DNA of 64,000 nt from Gnetum montanum (taxonomy: Eukaryota; Streptophyta; Gnetopsida; Gnetales; Gnetaceae). The position numbers and the translations under genes are program-made. Below the pieces are notes generated by a model. The model was not told the DNA's origin and searched no databases. It saw nothing but the letters and a program-made list of their open reading frames with translations. Positions 34,110 to 45,699 of the stretch are shown here, piece by piece. The first letter of the stretch is position 1, and the number at the start of each line of letters is the position of its first letter. Location of the stretch: the NCBI GenBank assembly GCA_015680685.1, contig MNCI01004469.1, positions 1-64,000 of the forward strand, read 5' to 3'.

Positions 34110-34554
34110 CAAAGTGCAATAATACTAAACTAACTTGTCCTTGATAACCCACTGGGACTACGCATGTAATGTATAAACCATAAGCATATGACCATAACTA
34201 ATGTATCTAGATAAGATGTAACATATGGGTCTTGACCCAGTAACCTTTGGTCACAAGTTTGATTCTACTAAATAACACTAAATTATAAACTTTTATAAAT
34301 CTTAGAATGTATCTATATTCCAACACCTTCTATAATTATTTTAGGGGTTCAACACCCTCTTATTATTGATAAAAATAAAATGTAAGTGACACAATAGTTT
34401 AGCAGGAAGGAAGAAGGGGTTGAAGACACCTTCATATTATACCTATGTTATACTAAGATATTAATGTTAACATGCATTGAAAAAAATCATGGTTGAAATT
34501 AAATTTTTTCATTAGTATGCATAGCGTGACAATTAAAATTTCTAGGTTACAAGG
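34110..34554. other. Short background stretch between E and A
   Basis: No gene seen. The bases just before 34555 (CAAGG) form the left member of an imperfect target duplication of element A; the right member is CAGGG at 41631. Confidence 0.5.
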
Positions 34555-35450
34555 TGATGAGTGGTGAGGTACCCCTACACTCAACCATACGAAATGAGCG
34601 TAGCACGCGCGATCCGATCAAACTCCACAGACTAAATGCCTAATGCCGCAAGGAACACTTGGGGTTAATTAATTGTTGTCTTCCCAAACTTGTTATTTTC
34701 ATGGTGTATGGTTAATTAAGTCCAAGGTATATGATTTTTTTCATCTTTTCAGGTTTATCTCCTATGCTAAGGGGTGAAGGATTGAGAGAACTAACTACTT
34801 TAACTAATGTTCTAAGTCTAAATTAACTAGCATTAGCATTCGTTCCTCCTTATCGTACACACCCTGAACTGTGCAACTATGGCTACCAAATGCTAATCGT
34901 TACTAGGATTACCACACGTAATGCATGTGCTTGAAGCGGTCATACTGAGGCACCTAACTAACCTAAGTGTGACGAGTAGCTGATTCCTTGACTAGTCGTA
35001 CACATCCGTAGATGCTCCTAATCAAGTCATACTCGTCCCACGTTCTAGGAGGTAAGGGTAAGAAAATATAATCTCGATGAGTAGCTGATTCCTTGGCTAG
35101 ACATACACATTTGTCAATGCTCGTAACCAAGTCGTACTCATGCCGCGTTACTAGGAATGTAATAATAACATGAAATAAACCTATCCATGTACTACAAGGT
35201 TTATCCACAAAGCTCATCTTTATTTCTGTACATAACTTGCGTTCAGGTACAAAGCTACGTGAATAAAGAACTGTTCACTTGGGGGACTCCTACTGCGGGC
35301 ACAAGGAAAATATTCTATCTCTAGGATGATCAATCCACCAGAGCTTTGCTACTTCTAGCCTAGGATGTGAAATGAGGGGAGTGCCGCCTCTTATTTATAG
35401 ATTTGGTGGCAGACCGCGATATCACGGCTTGTACATATCGCGTCTCATCA
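34555..35450 (-). repeat. Element A 3' LTR
   Basis: The 896-bp LTR runs from TGATGAGTGGTG to CTCATCA. TATA (TATTTATAG on plus) is at 35393. Its palindromic block is short (35410-35445), about 70 bp shorter than in the partner LTR. A segment of about 110 bp containing GAGTAGCTGATTCCTTG is duplicated internally (near 34976 and 35080). Confidence 0.9.
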
Positions 35451-37378
35451 TACTCCCATGACTAAATGAAAAATCGTGTTCAAGTTCCTTACAATAATAT
35501 CAAGAAGGTATGGGATTATTGAGGGGAATGGAACTAATGGGATGACATGTGAACGGATCATTATTACAAGACTTGACAAAACTAGTGTTCATGACAACAA
35601 GTGTGAACACCTTATTACAATGACATCAGGCCACATTGGGTAGTTGAGAGAAAAGAGGAGAGAGAAGAGAAGAGAAGAGAAGAAGAGTCTTGCTACTGTC
35701 AACGCCCAGATTGCGCCTTTTTTTGTCCATCTGTAAGCGCATCATCAATTCTACTCCTTCCATAGCTGCTTCAGCACTACTCCATTCCAAGTGTTTGCTC
35801 TAGATCCAATCTGTTGTTGTATGATTACCATCTGCACACACAACACAATCATATATTAGCAAGGGTAATTGAATCATTAAGTAATTGATACCTTGCTTCG
35901 GTGTAGGTTCATTGACTAGGTTGTTGTATGGCTGATATGGACCTAGGAATATGTTACTGATGACTACCAAAGGTGTAGGGGTTAGGAAGAAAATTCAAAA
36001 TTTTGGGGCTAGGAGAAAATCGAAAAAAGCGGGCCCCGTACCCCCATGACTAATCACAAACCTCCGGTAGCATTAGAATGGAGAAAGAAAATGAGTAAGA
36101 AAGATAGGTAAAAAGGGACAACTATGGCATCAATGAAGTGGATGTCAAGATGGAAATGAACAAAATTAAAATTAATTGCAAAATGTTAAGGAAAGGAAGT
36201 TAACTAATGTTCCAAATAGGAATGTAAGTGGGTCCTCCCCAAAGCAGGCTCATGCCGTTAATCCCCTGACAAACCCACATTCAAAGAGTCCGTAGGCTCT
36301 GGAAATGTCCTTTGGAACAAAAGTTAAAGTCTTAACTAGAAGAATTTACCAAAAAGAAAACAATATATCTACCAAAATATACACTAATGATACAACCAGC
36401 AATGAGGTGAAAAATGGAGAGAAGGATGGAGAGAAGAGAAATGGAATGGAATCCCAAGAACAGGGTGGTGTATAGCCCCTTGTGTGTTTGATGATTAATG
36501 TGACTTGGCAAATCTCATTCCAAATCCGANATTATTATTATTATTATTATTATTATTTTGTGTTTTGTGTTTTTATGCATGGGGACCACACCATGCAAAT
36601 ACTTCTTATGTTTATTATCTCAGCTTCTGACAATTGGGTAACATCGGAACGGTAAGAAAACTCAACAAGAAAACATCCAAGCATCCAAGAGAACGGTCAA
36701 CACAAAGACATCAAGTTTCCTTGAAGTCACACCCTTTGCAATCCTTGAGTCCTTCCTTAGTTTGAGAAATGCCTAGTCACCGATTCATTAAAGTTATTAT
36801 TAGAAGGAAACTGTACATTTCCAAGCCAAGAGAAACCATAGAATTGGTGGATGGATGGATGAAGTGATCTCATTGCCTGCCATATCAAAAGAAACATACC
36901 TTAGTATCAACATTGTAACTTAAAGGTAAAAACCTAACATTAGCAATCAATACGAAAATAGTTCATACCATTAGTCTGAACATTTATTAGATGACGAACT
37001 TACATGGTGGATACACACACACTCACACAAAAAATGGAAAAGTGTAACGATGGTGTAAAACAAAACAGAGAAAGTTAAAGAAATTTGTAAAACAAAAAGG
37101 TGTAAAACAAAAACGTGTAAAACAAAAACGTGTAAAACAAAAATGTGTAAAACAAAAATTGAAAAAGAACTGAGGGCCCCATATGATTAGCATAGGTGGC
37201 CATCTCCCCCATGACTAAGTTGTAAGGGAGAGATCCAAAATAGTGAGCGTCTATTTGAATTTCTAAGAAGTGCCCAACTTCTCCCAATTGATGATCATAA
37301 GTTGAGGGGTGGAAGTTGGCAACGCTCACATTCCAATGTGTCTATGCCACGGTTGTTGGCATGAGTTGTCTCCTTAGT
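35451..37378 (-). other. Element A 3' untranslated region
   Basis: No coding frame. It shares blocks with B's UTR, including the conserved CCTTTGGGGAGGACCCAC-type block (plus strand 36226-36300) and the segment at 36690-36800. There are a GA-rich run at 35640-35690 and, next to a single N at 36530, an (ATT)n run. The RT-integrase deletion junction lies at about 37200-37340. Confidence 0.65.
37085..37160. repeat. 15-bp tandem repeat in element A UTR
   Basis: About five copies of GTGTAAAACAAAAAC with single-base variants. The matching region of B (53340-53390) has only loose AAACAAAAAT repeats, so the array expanded in A. The FLFYT-repeat ORF across it is a by-product. Confidence 0.85.
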
Positions 37379-37900
37379 TCATTCCATGCATATTTGCTTG
37401 CTCCTTCGAGTGGTTTTCAACCATGGGGTGTCTACTACTGGTTGCGTGGTTGCTACATACAGGAATCTTTGTTTCTCATTCTCATAGGCACACCTCTCAC
37501 ATGGAGACATATCCTCCATGTCATCACCCAATGAATCACTGTATGTCATGCATGGAGTCTTCTTTTCGATCTTTCTGTAAATGTTTATCTTAGAAATTTG
37601 CAAGTAAAGATCACGAATTCCTAGGTACGCATCTACAGTGCTTAGCCACGGTCTTCCCATTATAATGGGGAATCCACCTTCATTATTAACTTCAATAACT
37701 AGGAAATCAGCTGGGTATGACCACCGACACACAGTGGTGATAATGTCCTCCACCAATCCTAAGGGAATGGTGATGGACTGGTTAGCCAGCTCCAGTTGTA
37801 TGTTACTCTTCTTAAGTTGAGGCAGGTTCCAGGCTTGATACATCTTTTATGAAATTAGGTTGACTCCAGAACCTGAGTCAAGAAGAGCTTGATGTCGTGC
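37379..37900 (-). pseudogene. Element A aspartic protease
   Basis: Retroviral-type protease that would process gag-pol. At about 37850-37900 the minus strand reads ALLDSGSGVNLIS, the catalytic DSG site of gypsy proteases, followed by TAA. The next 154 residues are open: LANQSITIPLGLVEDIITTV, then DFLVIEV, then FPIIMGRPWLSTVDA, the flap and GRPxLxT signature of the Athila-like group. The frame differs from gag. In B the RT would follow, but here the UTR does. Confidence 0.8.
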
Positions 37901-38466
37901 ATTTTTGACAATCTATAAATGAATTAAGGGGTTCCTAGGGTCAGATAGTTTCCTAGGAAGGTGGCCCACCTTTATCCAGTTAGTTACAGTATGTGTCAAC
38001 ATAACCGTTTGCGTAGTTAGTTGTTGGACTGAAGGGTTCTTCGAAGCATTAGTGGTTAGAGGCCTATACATGTACCCAACTGCTTGTTGTTGAAAGAGTT
38101 TTTCTGGGCTTTTGGTTTTGAAGTAAGTTCTTCTCTTTTTACAGTTGTCAAAACCAGCTCCTGGTTGGATATTTACATACTAAATATTTACAGCTCTTGT
38201 GGCGTTACGTTGGTGTAGTTGGGTAGGTAATTCCCCCTGCATTGTTGGAATAGGTTGCATGGGAACTACAGGTGGAAGAGGTGTAGGTGGAGTTAGAGGA
38301 TGGGCTAAATGTGAGATATCTCCCAAAGGAGATGGAGTCCTCCTAAATTACTCCCAAACTTGGTAGTGACGTTGGGTTGTAGTGTGACCCATAGAGTCAC
38401 CTGGAGAAATCAGCAGCTGCACATAATAACGGTAAGGATCGGGCTACCAGTAAGGGTATTGATGTG

Positions 38467-40524
38467 TTAGCAGTGGAATCCCCCATGACTATGTGTATTG
38501 CCACTACTGATGTTGTCCATAGGCTGTGGAGGCGTTCCACTTGGGTAATATGCTAAGGGTTGGTGAAACTTCTTTGGGTTACCTTGTGGATAAGGTAACC
38601 TTTGGGGTGTTTTCCGTTGATTAAGTTTTGGATTTAACATATACACCCCAAACTCTTGCAGATGTGAGAGAATTGGGCAACATCCCTTAGGATGGTCATA
38701 GTAGTAGACCTCACATCCACTATCATCATCTAAATCAGAATTCATAGCCTCATCAGAGATAGGAATTTTCCCCTTATCCTTGTTATGTGTAGGGCTTAAT
38801 TTTCTCCGCTTGGTTTTTCCTTTGTCACTACTTTGTTCTACCTTAGACTCTTCTATGATTTTTAAGACTATTTCTATTCTTGAGTCTAAGGAATCCCACA
38901 TTTGGTCTACCTTAGCTGATACCTCGGTTCTTAACTTTTGGATCGGTAAGGTTTTCCAATTCACCAACTCTTCGAGTGGTGACTCATCCTCCTCATCACA
39001 AAATTTCACTCCCTTCTTGTGAAGGGAGGGATCGCGGTTGTATTCTTCCACACTTTCCCTCTTATGTAGCTCACCCTCTTCTTGCACTACTTGTTCCAAC
39101 AAACTTTCAACTTCATGGACTCTCAGTTGGGAAAGTCTCCCTTGGGCGTAAGTCCCAAGAGTTCTTCCTGTTTCATTGCTTAGCCCATCCACGATGTGGC
39201 AAAGTTGATCCCACTTAGCATACCCATGGCCCGGGAAACAATGTAGCAGTGTATAATAACAGGCCATGGTAGCATCCAAGGGTTCATAAGCACCTTGTTT
39301 CCAACCTTGGATCTGCTTACGCAAATTGGACACTCTAGAGTACGGTTGATATTTGTTGTTGAATAGTTCGAGCATCGTACTCCACCTCGTGATGGTTTTC
39401 GGTTCTAAGGACCGGTACTAGCTCTCTGCTTCTTTGGTGAGTGTCCTTGGGAATAGCTTAAGCTTCTACCACTCATTATCTATATTTTTCAAGGCACAGG
39501 CATTGTGGAATGCTTGTAAATGATGTTGAGGATTAGCGTTGTATCCCCCTTCAAAATGTGGGATATTATTTATGTCCAAACGCTTGATCTTGCTATCTTT
39601 TAAGTGCCTTGTGGGGATCCTAACTGCCTCTGTGATGTCTAGCATGATTCGGGTTGTGAGTAGGGGTTCGTCATAATCATCTCTATCATGATGTCTATGA
39701 TGTCTTCATGGTGGTTCCCTACTCTCCCTACATACTTGCCCTTGTCCTAACTCCTCTCAACCTTCCTATCGAGGTCTTTCATCTTCCTTACTTTTACCCT
39801 CTCCTTTATGCTCATGGTGGTTGCACCCAGATATGGAAGGAGAGTGTGAATGGTGAGATGAAGGAGAAGAGGAAGGGGATCCGTCACCATGATGATGTTT
39901 CTTACCTTCTCTTCGGCTGCTTCGGCCCCGATCATTGTAACGATCTAAGTGTCCATCCTTAGTGTGAGTGCTTGTTCCTGCCGTGAACAGTTGGTGTACA
40001 CAGGGATCAAATCCCATAGCATGTACAGTTGATCGAAGGCTCTGATGCCTAACCTCTTCACCATTGTGAGGAGGAGGAACATCATTGCCTAAGAAACCCG
40101 TTGTGAGGGGTTTCTCGTCTTCTATTTCACTAAGGACATGGGGGACCTTGCCCTTCAACAATGAGTGTTGACTCTCCTGCTTTAAGTCTTGAATACGTTG
40201 GGCATCCGTGGGATGATAATCCCTTGTGTCAAAGTCATCCATAATGTATTCTGCAAATAAGTCCTGCATGCCAATCTGTGCTAAGGCACGGAAGAGCATG
40301 TTAGGGACTGATTGATCTAGGGGTAACACATTGTTACCTTGCAAATATCTCCACCGTAGTTGTTCATCTTGATGGAGAATAAAAGTAAAATCAGGCACAT
40401 ACTCATCGGGATGAGTATATGTCACCTTAGATTGCTGAGGACTTGGCTGATTTTGGTTATGTGTATGTCGCTGACTATCTTCCGTGTTATCCCTAGGTGA
40501 GTTAACCTTATGAGAAGAAGCCAT
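38467..40524 (-). pseudogene. Element A gag
   Basis: ATG at 40524 (MASSHKVNSPRDN) starts a frame with 252 open residues. A few stops fall between 39768 and 39376, then 302 more open residues follow in the same frame (39375-38467). Visible in order are HPDEYVPDFTFILHQDEQ and a Ser/His/Arg-rich stretch (about residues 200-250). The Retrotrans_gag-type capsid core follows, with KLKLFPRTLT before and FNNKYQPYSRVSNLRKQIQ after the internal stops. A coiled segment with EVSAKVDQMWDSLDSRIE and a Lys-rich stretch come next. The knuckle-like CEVYYYDHPKGCCPIL has its second Cys replaced by Tyr. This is the best preserved gag in the window. Confidence 0.8.
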
Positions 40525-40643
40525 TTTATTGGTGTGTTGTCACTATTATATATGTTCTTATTTAACTAATTAACCCAAAGGTTCATTAAGGCTCACAATG
40601 ATGTGAAAGATTTCCTAATGTTCTAATTGGCGTACAAATACTT

Positions 40644-40664
40644 AGTCCCTGACAACGATGCCAA
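40644..40664 (-). promoter_or_regulatory. Element A primer binding site
   Basis: On the minus strand TTGGCATCGTTGTCAGGGAC adjoins the 5' LTR, differing from the tRNA-Asp complement mainly by C-to-T and G-to-A changes. Confidence 0.75.
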
Positions 40665-41630
40665 TGATGAGTGGTGAGGTACCCCTACACTCAACCATAT
40701 GAAATGAGCATCGCACGCACGATCCGGTCGAACTCCGTAGACTAAATGCCTAACACCGCAAGGAACAATTGGGGTTAATTAATCGTTGTCTTCCCAAACT
40801 TACTTGTTGTTGTCACAGTGTATGGTTAAGTAAGTCCGAGGTATATGATTTTTTTTATCTTTTCAGGTTTATCTCCTATGCTAAGGGTTGAATGGTTGAG
40901 AGAACTAACTACTCTAACTAATGTCCTAAGTCTAAATTAACTAGCGTTAGCATCCGTTCCTCCTTACCGTACACACCCTGAACTGTGGAACTATGGCTAC
41001 CAAACGCTAATCATTACTGGGATTACCACACGTAATGCACGTGCTTGAAGCGGTCGTACTGAGGCACCTAACTAACCTAAGTATGAAGAACAGCCGATTC
41101 CTTGACTAGTCGTACACATCTGTAGATGCTCATAATCAAGTCGTTCTCATCCCACGTTCTAGGAGGTAAGGGTGAAAGAATCTAATCGCGATGAGTAGCT
41201 GATTCCTTGGCTAGTCGTACACATTCGTCAATGCTTGTAACCAAGTCGTACTCATGCCGCGTTACTAGGAAAGCAATAAATAACATGAAATAAACCTATC
41301 CATGTACTGCAAGGTTTATCCACAAAGCTCGTCTTTATTGCCATACACAACTTGCGTTCAAGTAAAAAGCTGCTTTAATAAAGAACCGTTCACTTGGGGG
41401 ACTCCTACTATGGGCACATGGAAAATATTCTATCTCTGGGGTGATCAATCCGCCATAGCTTTGCTACTTCTAGCCTAGGATGTGAAATGAGGGGAGTGCC
41501 ACCTCTTATTTATAGATTTGGCGGTGGACTGCGATATCGCATATGAGATATCGTAGGGGACGATGCGATATTGCATACGCGATATTGCAGGGGATACGAT
41601 ATCGCAGCTTGTGCATATCGCATCTCATCA
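40665..41630 (-). repeat. Element A 5' LTR
   Basis: The 966-bp LTR runs from TGATGAGTGGTG to CTCATCA. TATA (TATTTATAG on plus) is at 41507. The palindromic block is at 41530-41620, with several GCGATATCGC, GATATTGC and CATACGCGATATTGC units. It is longer than in the 3' LTR. Confidence 0.9.
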
Positions 41631-42649
41631 CAGGGCATTAAAAAAAAAGAGGAAAACAAGAAATCATTTTTTTAAAAGCAAACAAGCATTGTTATTTGGT
41701 TAAAATTTAAACATAGAAGCAACATTCTTTAGTTAACGACTTTTCTGAATAGGATTTGTGGCCTGTCAGTGACCTGTACAATGATGGTACAAGAGCAGTA
41801 TTAAAGGCCAAACCCCTATTTACTTATTGTTAAAAGACTGCAACCTATAAATTGCATTGCAGAAAATAGATGTTAATCATTACCAAATATTAAGGGGGAA
41901 TTAGCGGTTTAGTTTAGGAGTAGATCTAGTTGCTTCTTCGAGAGATGGATGGAGATGTAGCATAATCATATGAACGGTACTCATCTACTTCTTCTTCCTC
42001 GAGCACTTTAGTAGGGGAATATGGAAAGGGCCTAACTGCCATTTTAGCTATTTTAATGAACTTGTGTCCATCTGCTTTCTACTTCACTTCAAAAGAATGA
42101 CATAGGTAGACTAGACTAGAAGGAAGAGTTTTAGGCTTAAGGCATAATAGAAAAAGGCAATTGCTCTTACTTCCCTTGGAGTTCTAGTTAGCAGATGGGA
42201 TCTAAATCATTAGAGGAAGGGATGGTGATTAACTGATCTCTTCTCTTCTTTCAAATCTCATCTCTCAAGTTAGAAGAAAAGGCCTTAAGGTGGGAAAGCA
42301 AGGTATTCAAGGAAGAAGAAGAAGTAATCAAGCAGCAAATCTTTTCTCCTCAAATGAGGCTTAGTTCAACTAGCCCCTAGACAAATCACATCTCATTAGA
42401 AAGGCAGGAATTTCATTATCATTAGAAAAGAGCATCCTATTGGAAAGAATTGAATTAATTAGCTAAGTCAATAAGAATGACTCTTTTGGGGTGCAGTCAC
42501 TCTCCGGAGAAGGCACAGTATGTTCTTAGATTCGACATTACCTCAAAGCATTGATTCTAACCCTTTCCTCGATCGGCAGCAGAAACAAAATCCTGTTAGG
42601 GTCATGACAAAGTCAGTAGTCGACTGGGATTCATTGAGTTCCAAATATC
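41631..42649. other. No gene seen; upstream flank of the TMEM209-like locus
   Basis: Low-complexity A-rich start, then mixed sequence with short chance ORFs. No LTR ends. It may include regulatory DNA of the gene remnant downstream, but nothing specific can be named. Confidence 0.45.
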
Positions 42650-42790
42650 GTGGCATTGAGTGTGCCTTGAAATAAGGAGCTCATTTGAAGAATTTGTAGC
42701 CAGGAACAGCAAGTATCTCAAAGAGTTTCGAATTTCGTGGCATGGAGTGTGCCTTGAAATAAGGAGCCCATTTGAAGAATTTGTAGCCAT
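42650..42790. repeat. 87-bp direct repeat, two copies
   Basis: The unit starting GTGGCATTGAGTGTGCC at 42650 recurs at 42737 as GTGGCATGGAGTGTGCC, with few differences. The second copy stops at GTAGCC near 42788. Confidence 0.85.
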
Positions 42791-42816
42791 AGGGCAACGG
42801 CTAGCATCTCAAACAA

Positions 42817-43015
42817 CAGATAAAAAGCATAAACCCACCTTTCAAACAACAGATAAAAAGCCTAAACCCGCCTTTCACAGCTGCATCTTAAATAGCAGAT
42901 AAAAAGCCTAAACCCGCCTTTCACAGCTGCATCTTAAATAGCAGATAAAAAGCCTAAACCCGCCTTTCTCAAATAGCAAATAAAAATCCTAAACCCACCT
43001 TTCACAGCTGCATCT
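42817..43015. repeat. Minisatellite just upstream of the TMEM209-like start
   Basis: Units beginning CAGATAAAAAGCCTAAACCC start at about 42817, 42850, 42896, 42942 and 42977. Two units are 46 bp and carry CTTTCACAGCTGCATC; the others are shortened. The array ends nine bases before the ATG at 43025, so it would lie in the 5'UTR or core promoter. Confidence 0.9.
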
Positions 43016-43024
43016 CAAAAAGTG

Positions 43025-45690
43025 ATGGCGACGGAAAATGTGAATGCGAATGCCAATGAGAAATTCAGAGTATACATGAATCCAGCCATTGCATCGGCAC
43101 TGTTGGCATGCAGTGTGAAGCTGTCCGCTTCTCAGTTAGCTATTGTAATTACTCTCTGCGCATGTTGTGCTATGGATTTTATCCTTGCCATGGTTTAGTA
43201 ATTTTTAGTGGTTTCTTTCATCCCTTCACAAGTTCAAAATCATGGGNTTTTTAGTGGTTTCTTTCATCCCTTCACAAGTTCAAAATCATGGGAAATTTTG
43301 TTCTTCAATGGCTTTGGTTTTGCTGTGTTGTTGTTGTGTAATGTTTGTTGAAATTTTGAGTGTTACAATTTTGTTTTGTTTTGTTGCAGAGAAGCTAGGG
43401 TTATGGAGCTTATTGCTTCCCTAAGCATCCTTTGTTTTTTCGCCCGTAAGTGATTTCGATCCTTATCTCTGTTCTGTTTTAATTTTCTGTGATACCGTCT
43501 TTCTTCGATACTTTAGTCATGATCAATATCTTGTTGTCTAAATGGTAGATGAATTAGTCAAGGTCGTATAGATACTATCAGGGTTGATTTTTGGAGCAGC
43601 GACCATGGCATTGTGTAAGGCTATTTATTTGAAGAAGTGGGCAGAGTTTGTGCTTTGCACTACAAAAACCTCACCTGGGCCAAAACGTTGGAGTGCATAC
43701 AAGCCAGCTTTGGTGCTAGTGCACCATCATTTCATGGAATATATGCAGTGGCTGCCTATGTTTGATGGACATGATACAACAGGTCTTGGGATTAGATCTA
43801 CAACAACAGCTAAAGTCTATTCCCCATCATAGACAAAGCAAAAGAGCGATGAGAAAGTACCCTCTCCCTGGTCCAACTATGGTTCTGGCATAACCAAGGA
43901 CAACATATACTCGGAGGAACAGCTAGAACAGTTTCTTGCAGAGGCTGAGGAAAAATTGATAGAGGCTACAGAAAACAAGATGAAAGCTGCAGCTGTAGCT
44001 GTTGCTGCTCATGGTTCTGCAACAGGAACATCTACATCACCCGGCATCCAAGGTGCTTTTACAAACACTCCTTCCATGTCAAGCAAAAGTATAAGGACTG
44101 TTAGGATATTCCCAACCCAGCAAAAATATCACAGACCACCCAAGAGGGGAGAAGGTGGTCTTCCAACCCCAATGATTATGGAATAGTCAATCAAAGCTTT
44201 TAAGAATCTAGGTGTGTATCCACATAATTGAGCACTAGAGAGATAATCTAAGCCAGTGGTTTTTTGAAGCTTTGCTCAAGCCTCTTGATCAGAAGATTGA
44301 CACCAGTCATCTTCAGGTAGAGTACTGCGTATATCTTCTGAAATTTCATTTCATAATTCAGTCTTAGGCAGGCATTGATTAGTCTTAATATGTCTATTTT
44401 GTGTTTTGAATTTTTGAAAAGGTCATGGAAGCAGCAACGAAACTTGGATTGACCATAACCCTTACAAAAGTAGGAAGCAATGAACCTTCCCCTATGGCAC
44501 CGGTCTCTACTTTAGCTTTCCTCATTTAGGCACATGATGCTCCCAGTAAGTTAGACAACTTAACAATTGACTGCTTTCCCTTGATGTTTTAGAAACTACA
44601 TTGCAACCTTGAATTTATTTTTTATATTTTATACCTTATTTTCCTTATTAGGACTTCATCCACCCAAAGATTTGTCTTTGAATCCTCTTATCCAAGAATG
44701 TATAGATGCTGTCACGGAACATCAAAGGCTGCATGCCTTGATGAAAGGAAAATGGGTGAACGGGTTGCTGCCCCAGAAGACTATAAGGCTGGATTACACT
44801 GTTCAAAGGGTTAGAGGTATAATTTTGAATTTTGTTGGATAAATGGTTAATCCAGACATAGTAATGGCTTATATTTTGTATCAAGAAGGATGACATGACC
44901 TTTGTGCTTATTATATTGTGATGTGTTCTTTCATGAGAACTTGCTGAAGGAACTTGTGTGAAGAACTTTGAGTATGACATTTTTTGAGAAGCGTATGACA
45001 AATCCAATAATAGATGGTCTTTCGAGTTACCAACTGATTCACATCTTCTCCTTTATTTATTTTGTGCACTTCTAGAACATCCACAATGGATGTTGCATGC
45101 TGCATATCCAAGTGCTCATTCTGGAAAAAACCCTTTCTTTGTTAATATGCTTCCTTGGACAAAACGAATTCCAGAAAAATATACTATCGTTTTGTCATGC
45201 CCTTCCAATACATTACATGCTGGGGCTTGTGTGCTAGTTGCAGGAAAGCAGAGCTCTCCTATTTTGGCATTATATTGGGATTCAAAGTAATAGTTTTCTC
45301 TTCAGGTATGGTATTTGTACTGAGACATATTCTTCATTTTCATTATCCTTAACCATGTTTTTGCACAAGTTGACCGTGCATGGGAATTCTTTTTGCTATT
45401 AGGGGGCGAACTGCTCTTTGGGATGCCATTTTACTTCTGTATCATCAAATTGAAGTGGCTCATGGAGGTGTTGTTCGAGGGATGAGTCTTGCATCTACTA
45501 TTTTCAACATTTTGTTAGTATCCGAGGAACATTTTCAGTATTCAAAGAACAAGACCAAGGCAAACATTGATTTTTTAAATCAAGCTTTTGGAGATGGTTT
45601 TTTGTTGTTTCTGAAAAGCAATCCTTTGGTACATGCATTATTTTTCAAGGATGTAAATGTTCCTAATTTTACATGCATTACTCTTAAATA
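43025..45690 (+). pseudogene. TMEM209 / CYB561_N family gene remnant with introns
   Basis: The plant family is a membrane protein related to animal TMEM209, a nuclear-envelope protein. Exon 1 reads MATENVNANANEKF and MNPAIASALLACS. Later exons give GAATMALCKAIYLKKW, EEQLEQFLAEAEEKLIEATE, PPKRGEGGLPTPMIME, NPLIQECIDAVTEHQRLHAL, LLPQKTIRLDYTVQRVR, ELPTDSHLLLYLFCA, HAGACVLVAGKQSSPILALY and GRTALWDAILLLYHQIEVAH, in family order. Splice-like borders remain, for example donors at 43446, 44314 and 44818 and acceptors before 43390, 44422 and 45070, so this is not a retrocopy. In-frame stops (near 43571, 43831, 44185 and 44529) and a disrupted stretch at 44225-44300 show decay. A functional gene with errors is less likely. 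Confidence 0.85.
43201..43292. repeat. Exact 45-bp duplication around a single N (probable assembly join)
   Basis: The bases from TTTTTAGTGGTTTC to AATCATGGG occur twice without difference, separated by one N at 43246. Perfect identity on both sides of an N is typical of overlapping contig ends joined without merging. It lies in an intron of the TMEM209-like locus. Confidence 0.85.
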
Positions 45691-45699
45691 ATATGTCAT

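Larger units (their letters stand above)
34555..41630 (-). mobile_element. Element A: gypsy element with gag and protease but no RT-integrase
   Basis: LTRs at 34555-35450 (3') and 40665-41630 (5') bound a minus-strand interior of primer site, gag, protease and a 3'UTR of about 1.9 kb. Flanks CAAGG and CAGGG differ at one base. Aligned to element B, sequence near 37200 corresponds to B about 53430, and sequence near 37340 onward to B about 56410. The RT, RNase H and integrase of B (about 2.9 kb) therefore have no counterpart here. The LTRs differ at roughly one base in ten by eye, mostly transitions, so A is old. It could only move with enzymes from a relative. Confidence 0.88.

Noticed and set aside
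34240-34270. tRNA B-box-like sequence (GGTCACAAGTTTGATTC)
   Set aside because: No matching A box, no cloverleaf and no clear SINE body.
37075-37329. ORF ending in repeated FLFYT residues
   Set aside because: Product of a 15-bp tandem repeat in a UTR, with no other coding support.
42817-43015. Telomere-like repeats (CTAAACCC)
   Set aside because: The motif occurs once per 33-46-bp unit, not as tandem 7-mers.
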